This document shows, piece after piece, positions 6,511 through 9,075 of a DNA stretch of 9,075 bases. How positions within the stretch are numbered: position 1 is the stretch's first letter; each line of letters opens with the position of its first letter. The stretch comes from an uncultured Lachnospiraceae bacterium (lineage in GTDB: Bacteria > Bacillota > Clostridia > Lachnospirales > Lachnospiraceae). The position numbers and the translations under genes were made by a program. The notes beneath the pieces were generated by a model that saw only the letters and a list, made by a program, of their open reading frames with translations, had not been told where the DNA came from and did no database searches. The DNA is taken from NCBI GenBank assembly GCA_947653315.1, contig CANTGP010000100.1, forward strand, positions 1 through 9,075, written 5' to 3'.

Positions 6511-7296
6511 ATGAGTAGTGTTCAATTGCTGGATAAGACACGGAAGATAGGCAAACTGCTGCATAACAACAATTCGAGCAAAGTGGTGTTTAACGATATT
6601 TGCAGCGTATTGTGCGAGATTCTTGTTTCCAATGTGCTGGTAATCAGCAGGAAAGGGAAAGTGCTCGGCGTGGGCGTGGCGGACGGCGTGGAATCCATTA
6701 ATGAATTGATTGTGGACCGGGTAGGAGGGTTTATCGATTCCATGCTGAACGAAAGGATGCTCGCGGTTTTATCCACCAAGGAGAACGTAAACTTGGAAAC
6801 ACTCGGCTTTGAAAGCACCGATGTTAAGAAGTTCCAGGCAATCATTACCCCCATCGAAATAGCCGGGGAACGGCTCGGAACGTTGTTTATTTATAAATGC
6901 AACGCACAGTATGAGATTGACGATATTATTTTGTGCGAATACGGCACGACCGTGGTGGGCTTGGAGATGCTGCGCGCCGTCAATGAGGAAAGCGCGGAGG
7001 AAAACAGGAAATTATCGGTAGTGCGTTCCGCCATCGGCACACTGTCCTTTTCGGAGCTGGAAGCCATTACCCATATTTTCGACGAACTGGGCGGCATGGA
7101 AGGAATCCTTGTGGCGAGCAAGATTGCAGACAGGGTCGGCATTACCCGTTCCGTTATTGTCAATGCACTCCGTAAATTTGAAAGCGCCGGAGTCATCGAA
7201 TCCCGTTCGTCAGGCATGAAAGGAACGTACATCAAGGTTTTGAACGACGTGGTGTTTGAGGAAATTGAAAAAATAAAGCAAGAAAATAAAAAATGA
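6511..7296 (+). CDS. codY: GTP-sensing global transcriptional repressor CodY
   Basis: CodY is a dimeric DNA-binding repressor that senses branched-chain amino acids and GTP and controls nutrient, competence and motility genes in Firmicutes. The 261-residue product has the family length (about 259). The N-terminal SVQLLDKTRKIGKLL leads into a GAF domain (about 1-155) with ISRKGKVLG and GERLGTL. The winged helix-turn-helix carries the invariant recognition sequence ASKIADRVGITRSVIVNALRK (202-222), followed by ESAGVIESRS and MKGTYIKVLND. By hand alignment, the effector-pocket loop (about 54-105) differs from B. subtilis: it is about four residues shorter and the ligand-contacting Arg61 position is Asn64. 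GGAGGT at 6497-6502 sets the ATG. The gene has its own promoter and terminator and lies just before the flagellar operon, as in B. subtilis. Confidence 0.97.
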   Translation: MSSVQLLDKTRKIGKLLHNNNSSKVVFNDICSVLCEILVSNVLVISRKGKVLGVGVADGVESINELIVDRVGGFIDSMLNERMLAVLSTKENVNLETLGFESTDVKKFQAIITPIEIAGERLGTLFIYKCNAQYEIDDIILCEYGTTVVGLEMLRAVNEESAEENRKLSVVRSAIGTLSFSELEAITHIFDELGGMEGILVASKIADRVGITRSVIVNALRKFESAGVIESRSSGMKGTYIKVLNDVVFEEIEKIKQENKK

Positions 7297-7324
7297 ACGG
7301 ATAACAGGGAAGTTGTCTGAAAAT

Positions 7325-7362
7325 AAAAGGGATTTATTGGATTGTTCGTAAATCCTTTTTTT
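7325..7362 (+). terminator. Intrinsic terminator of codY
   Basis: GGATTTA (7330-7336) pairs with TAAATCC (7349-7355) across a 12-base loop. The stem extends outward through one G-U and four A-U pairs into a run of seven T residues at 7356-7362. It starts 28 bases after the codY stop and separates codY from the flagellar genes. Confidence 0.85.
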
Positions 7363-7374
7363 CGTAAAAAAATC

Positions 7375-7402
7375 TTGTCTTTTTTTATAAATAATTTATA
7401 AT
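7375..7402 (+). promoter_or_regulatory. Sigma-A promoter of the flagellar basal-body operon
   Basis: TTGTCT (7375-7380) and a perfect TATAAT (7397-7402) are separated by 16 bases, with a transcription start predicted near 7409 and a leader of about 39 bases. It resembles a vegetative promoter, not the sigma-28 type used for late flagellar genes, as expected for early basal-body genes. No CodY box is visible over it. Confidence 0.75.
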
Positions 7403-7447
7403 AGAAGTGGGTAGGTATCTTATCAGGTATGACAGAAGGAGAAAATT

Positions 7448-7837
7448 ATGATTAATTCAAACGCGTTTAATTATATTAATGTATTGGACAAGGCGGCGGA
7501 CGCTTCCTGGATCCGTAATGATGTGATCGCTAATAATATCGCCAATGCCACCACGCCGGGGTACAAGAGGCAGGACGTGGATTTTGAGTCGGAGTTCCGC
7601 AAGGCGCTCAAACGTTCCAGATACATATCCATGGACGACAGGATTGCCGACATCAAGACGGCAAGGTTAAATCCGCGTACCTTCATTGATTCGGCAAACT
7701 TTTCTTACAGGCTGGACGGCAACAATGTGGATATCGAGACGGAGAACGTAACGCTGGCATCCAACCAATTAAAATACAATGGTTTGATTGACTGTATCAA
7801 TAAGGAATTTTCCAATTTGCAGATGGTTATGAAATAG
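7448..7837 (+). CDS. flgB: Flagellar proximal rod protein FlgB
   Basis: FlgB forms part of the proximal rod that joins the MS ring to the rest of the flagellar drive shaft; it leaves the cell through the flagellar type III export apparatus, so no signal peptide is expected. The 129-residue product has the family's N-terminal rod signature: RNDVIANNIANATTPGYKRQDVDFE at about 23-47, containing the ANNIAN-TPGY core. The C-terminal NVDIETENVTLASNQLKYN region matches the conserved helix of FlgB. AAGGAG at 7436-7441 lies 6 bases before the ATG. It is the first gene of the operon; flgC follows after 20 bases. Confidence 0.97.
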   Translation: MINSNAFNYINVLDKAADASWIRNDVIANNIANATTPGYKRQDVDFESEFRKALKRSRYISMDDRIADIKTARLNPRTFIDSANFSYRLDGNNVDIETENVTLASNQLKYNGLIDCINKEFSNLQMVMK

Positions 7838-7857
7838 AAAAGTGAGGGAGTGTAGTT

Positions 7858-8304
7858 ATGGGTATTTTTACATCGTTTGACATTAATTCATCCGGACTGA
7901 CGGCACAGCGGTACCGCATGGACATTATTTCGCAGAACCTTGCCAATGCCAATACCACAAGGACACAGGACGGTTCGGTATACCGGAGGAAAGTGGTTGT
8001 TTTTGAAGAAAAGAACGGACAGACGCCGTTCAGCCGCGTATTAAATACGGCGACGGATAAATATTCGGGAACCGGCGTGAAAGTCAGCAGCATCCAGGAA
8101 GATACATGGAACGATATGGTCCAGGTCTATGACCCGTCCCATCCCGATGCGGATGAGAACGGGTATGTCATGTATCCGAATGTGAATGTCATTACGGAGA
8201 TGACGAACCTGATTGACGCCAGCAGGGCTTATGAAGCCAATGCCACGGCTTTTAACGCCAGCAAGTCCATGGCAATGAAAGGACTGGAGATGGCAAACGG
8301 CTGA
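7858..8304 (+). CDS. flgC: Flagellar proximal rod protein FlgC
   Basis: FlgC is a rod protein that packs with FlgB, FlgF and FlgG. The 148-residue product matches the family length. Its N-terminus carries the rod/hook signature SSGLTAQRYRMDIISQNLAN (11-30), followed by the NTTRTQDGSVYRRKVVVFEE segment. The C-terminus has the conserved VNVITEMTNLIDASRAYEAN helix, which forms the coiled core of the rod with the N-terminal helix. GAGGGAG just before 7851 serves as the ribosome binding site. A gap of 116 bases follows before fliE, long for this operon; it holds a short dyad ATGGC-CT-GCCAT (8371-8382) and nothing else recognisable. Confidence 0.97.
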   Translation: MGIFTSFDINSSGLTAQRYRMDIISQNLANANTTRTQDGSVYRRKVVVFEEKNGQTPFSRVLNTATDKYSGTGVKVSSIQEDTWNDMVQVYDPSHPDADENGYVMYPNVNVITEMTNLIDASRAYEANATAFNASKSMAMKGLEMANG

Positions 8305-8420
8305 TGCGGTCTGTCATGAACGCAGGGTAACATGAATATAATTGGGACGGGAACATCATTTGGACAGGATATGGCCTGCCATGGAAAATAAGACAGAGGG
8401 TCATTAAATGGAGGGAGACA

Positions 8421-8744
8421 ATGGATATCACATCTTTATATAACGTGACGTCGGGCGCCGTAAGACAGGCGGAAAAAAGCAGTGCAATCGGAAGGATTGC
8501 CCAGGAACAGAAGGATGATTCTTTTAGCGGTATCTTCCAAAAAGCGGTAGACAATATCAATACGACCAACAGCTATCTGTCGGATATGGAAAATGAGGAA
8601 GTGAAATGGATGCTTGGTGAGACGGAAAGTACCCATGATCTCACAATCGCAATCAACAAGGCATCGACCGCGCTTCAGTATACGGTGGCGGTACGTGATA
8701 AATTGCTGGAAGCATACAAAGAACTGATGCAGATTCAAATCTAA
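8421..8744 (+). CDS. fliE: Flagellar hook-basal body complex protein FliE
   Basis: FliE links the MS ring to the rod and is needed for export through the flagellar gate. The 107-residue product is typical in size. The N-terminal third is variable. The conserved core begins at SFSGIFQKAVDNINTTN (about residues 34-50) and continues with LGETESTHDLTIAINKAS, ending in the family hallmark VRDKLLEAYKELMQIQI. A strong GGAGGGAG at 8410-8417 precedes the ATG by 3 bases, closer than usual. The gene keeps the normal position between flgC and fliF. Confidence 0.96.
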   Translation: MDITSLYNVTSGAVRQAEKSSAIGRIAQEQKDDSFSGIFQKAVDNINTTNSYLSDMENEEVKWMLGETESTHDLTIAINKASTALQYTVAVRDKLLEAYKELMQIQI

Positions 8745-8775
8745 TAAATCTGAAGAAGTCTGAACAAGGGAAAAG

Positions 8776-8798
8776 AAATCAGATGAAAAATCAGATGA
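8776..8798 (+). repeat. Short tandem repeat before fliF
   Basis: AAATCAGATGA occurs twice (8776-8786 and 8788-8798) with a 12-base period in the fliE-fliF spacer. The second copy runs into the fliF ribosome binding site GAGGAG (8797-8802). No function is evident. Confidence 0.5.
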
Positions 8799-8810
8799 GG
8801 AGACGTAACG

Positions 8811-9075
8811 ATGGCAGATAGAGTAAAAGGACTTTTGGACAAAGTCCTTGCATGGTGGAACAAATTTACGGCGAAACAGAAAACGATTTTGATATCGGCT
8901 ACGGCGGGGGCTGTCTTTCTGATAGCGTTGATCGTCGTCATGCTGACCAGGCCGCAGTACATACTTTTGGCGGAATGTGAGACGACAAAGGAAGCCTCGG
9001 AGATTACGGCATTGCTGGATGCCAACAGCCTGACCTATAAAATATCCGACGATACCCTCCGTATCAGTATACTAA
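8811..9075 (+). CDS. fliF: Flagellar MS-ring protein FliF (5' end; truncated by the window edge)
   Basis: FliF forms the membrane-embedded MS ring on which the rotor and export gate assemble. Only the first 88 codons are in the window; the frame is still open at the right edge, so this is a window truncation and not a broken gene. The N-terminus starts MADRVKGLLDKVLAWW, followed by a transmembrane helix at about residues 25-46. The periplasmic ring-building motif begins at RPQYILLAECETTKEASE (about 47-64) and LLDANSLTYKI (68-78), matching the family pattern of a Y-x-x-L strand, a helix, and a gly/asn-x-x-Y turn. GAGGAG at 8797-8802 lies 8 bases before the ATG. The position after fliE is the conserved one. 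Confidence 0.93.
   Translation, partial: MADRVKGLLDKVLAWWNKFTAKQKTILISATAGAVFLIALIVVMLTRPQYILLAECETTKEASEITALLDANSLTYKISDDTLRISIL

Noticed and set aside
6330..6518. 62-codon plus-strand frame between topA and codY
   Set aside because: It spans the codY promoter and leader and overlaps the codY start. It has no ribosome binding site of note and no similarity I recognise.
8360..8390. Internal promoter before fliE (TTGGAC with an AAAATA)
   Set aside because: The spacing is about 19 bases and the -10 match is poor.
1..9075. CRISPR arrays, tRNA/rRNA genes, transposases, prophage or toxin-antitoxin genes
   Set aside because: No regularly spaced repeats, cloverleaf or rRNA sequence, or mobile-element protein signatures were seen on either strand.

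Overview
The window reads as ordinary chromosome from a motile, low-to-mid GC Firmicute, most likely a Lachnospiraceae-type clostridium. The basis is a CodY repressor (restricted to Firmicutes), strong AGGAGG-type ribosome binding sites, sigma-A-like promoters, and the order dprA - topA - codY - flgB - flgC - fliE - fliF. That order matches the Bacillus subtilis neighbourhood dprA-topA-trmFO-xerC-hslV-hslU-codY-flgB-flgC-fliE-fliF with the four middle genes absent. All supported genes lie on the + strand.

Layout. Positions 1-902 hold the last codons of a possible upstream gene and an HD-GYP-like protein with several missing metal ligands. Positions 903-1267 hold no protein gene but are crowded with inverted repeats (a run of hairpins at about 941-1208 and at least one intrinsic terminator). 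This is the least explained part of the window. Positions 1268-4027 hold a ComM/YifB-type AAA+ ATPase followed 30 bases later by dprA, a pair linked to handling of incoming single-stranded DNA. A 12-base in-frame minisatellite lies in the ComM linker. TopA (4192-6270) has its own sigma-A promoter just upstream, which fixes its start. CodY (6511-7296) has its own promoter, a possible degenerate CodY box upstream of it, a leader hairpin that covers the Shine-Dalgarno sequence, and a clear terminator after it. From 7375 a sigma-A promoter with a perfect TATAAT drives the start of a flagellar operon: flgB, flgC, fliE and fliF. fliF runs off the right edge after 88 codons.

How it works together. 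ComM and DprA are DNA-uptake and recombination factors, TopA is housekeeping topology control, CodY is the global nutrient repressor, and FlgB/FlgC/FliE/FliF build the basal body (MS ring, export-gate adaptor, proximal rod). The codY-flagella adjacency is conserved and fits CodY control of motility known in relatives, but no CodY box is visible before flgB.

I did not find a convincing new multi-gene system. The observations most worth following are the multi-hairpin element at 941-1208, the SD-sequestering leader of codY, the degenerate HD-GYP protein, the divergent effector pocket of CodY, and the minisatellite in comM. Motif comparisons with family members are from memory, not from a search.
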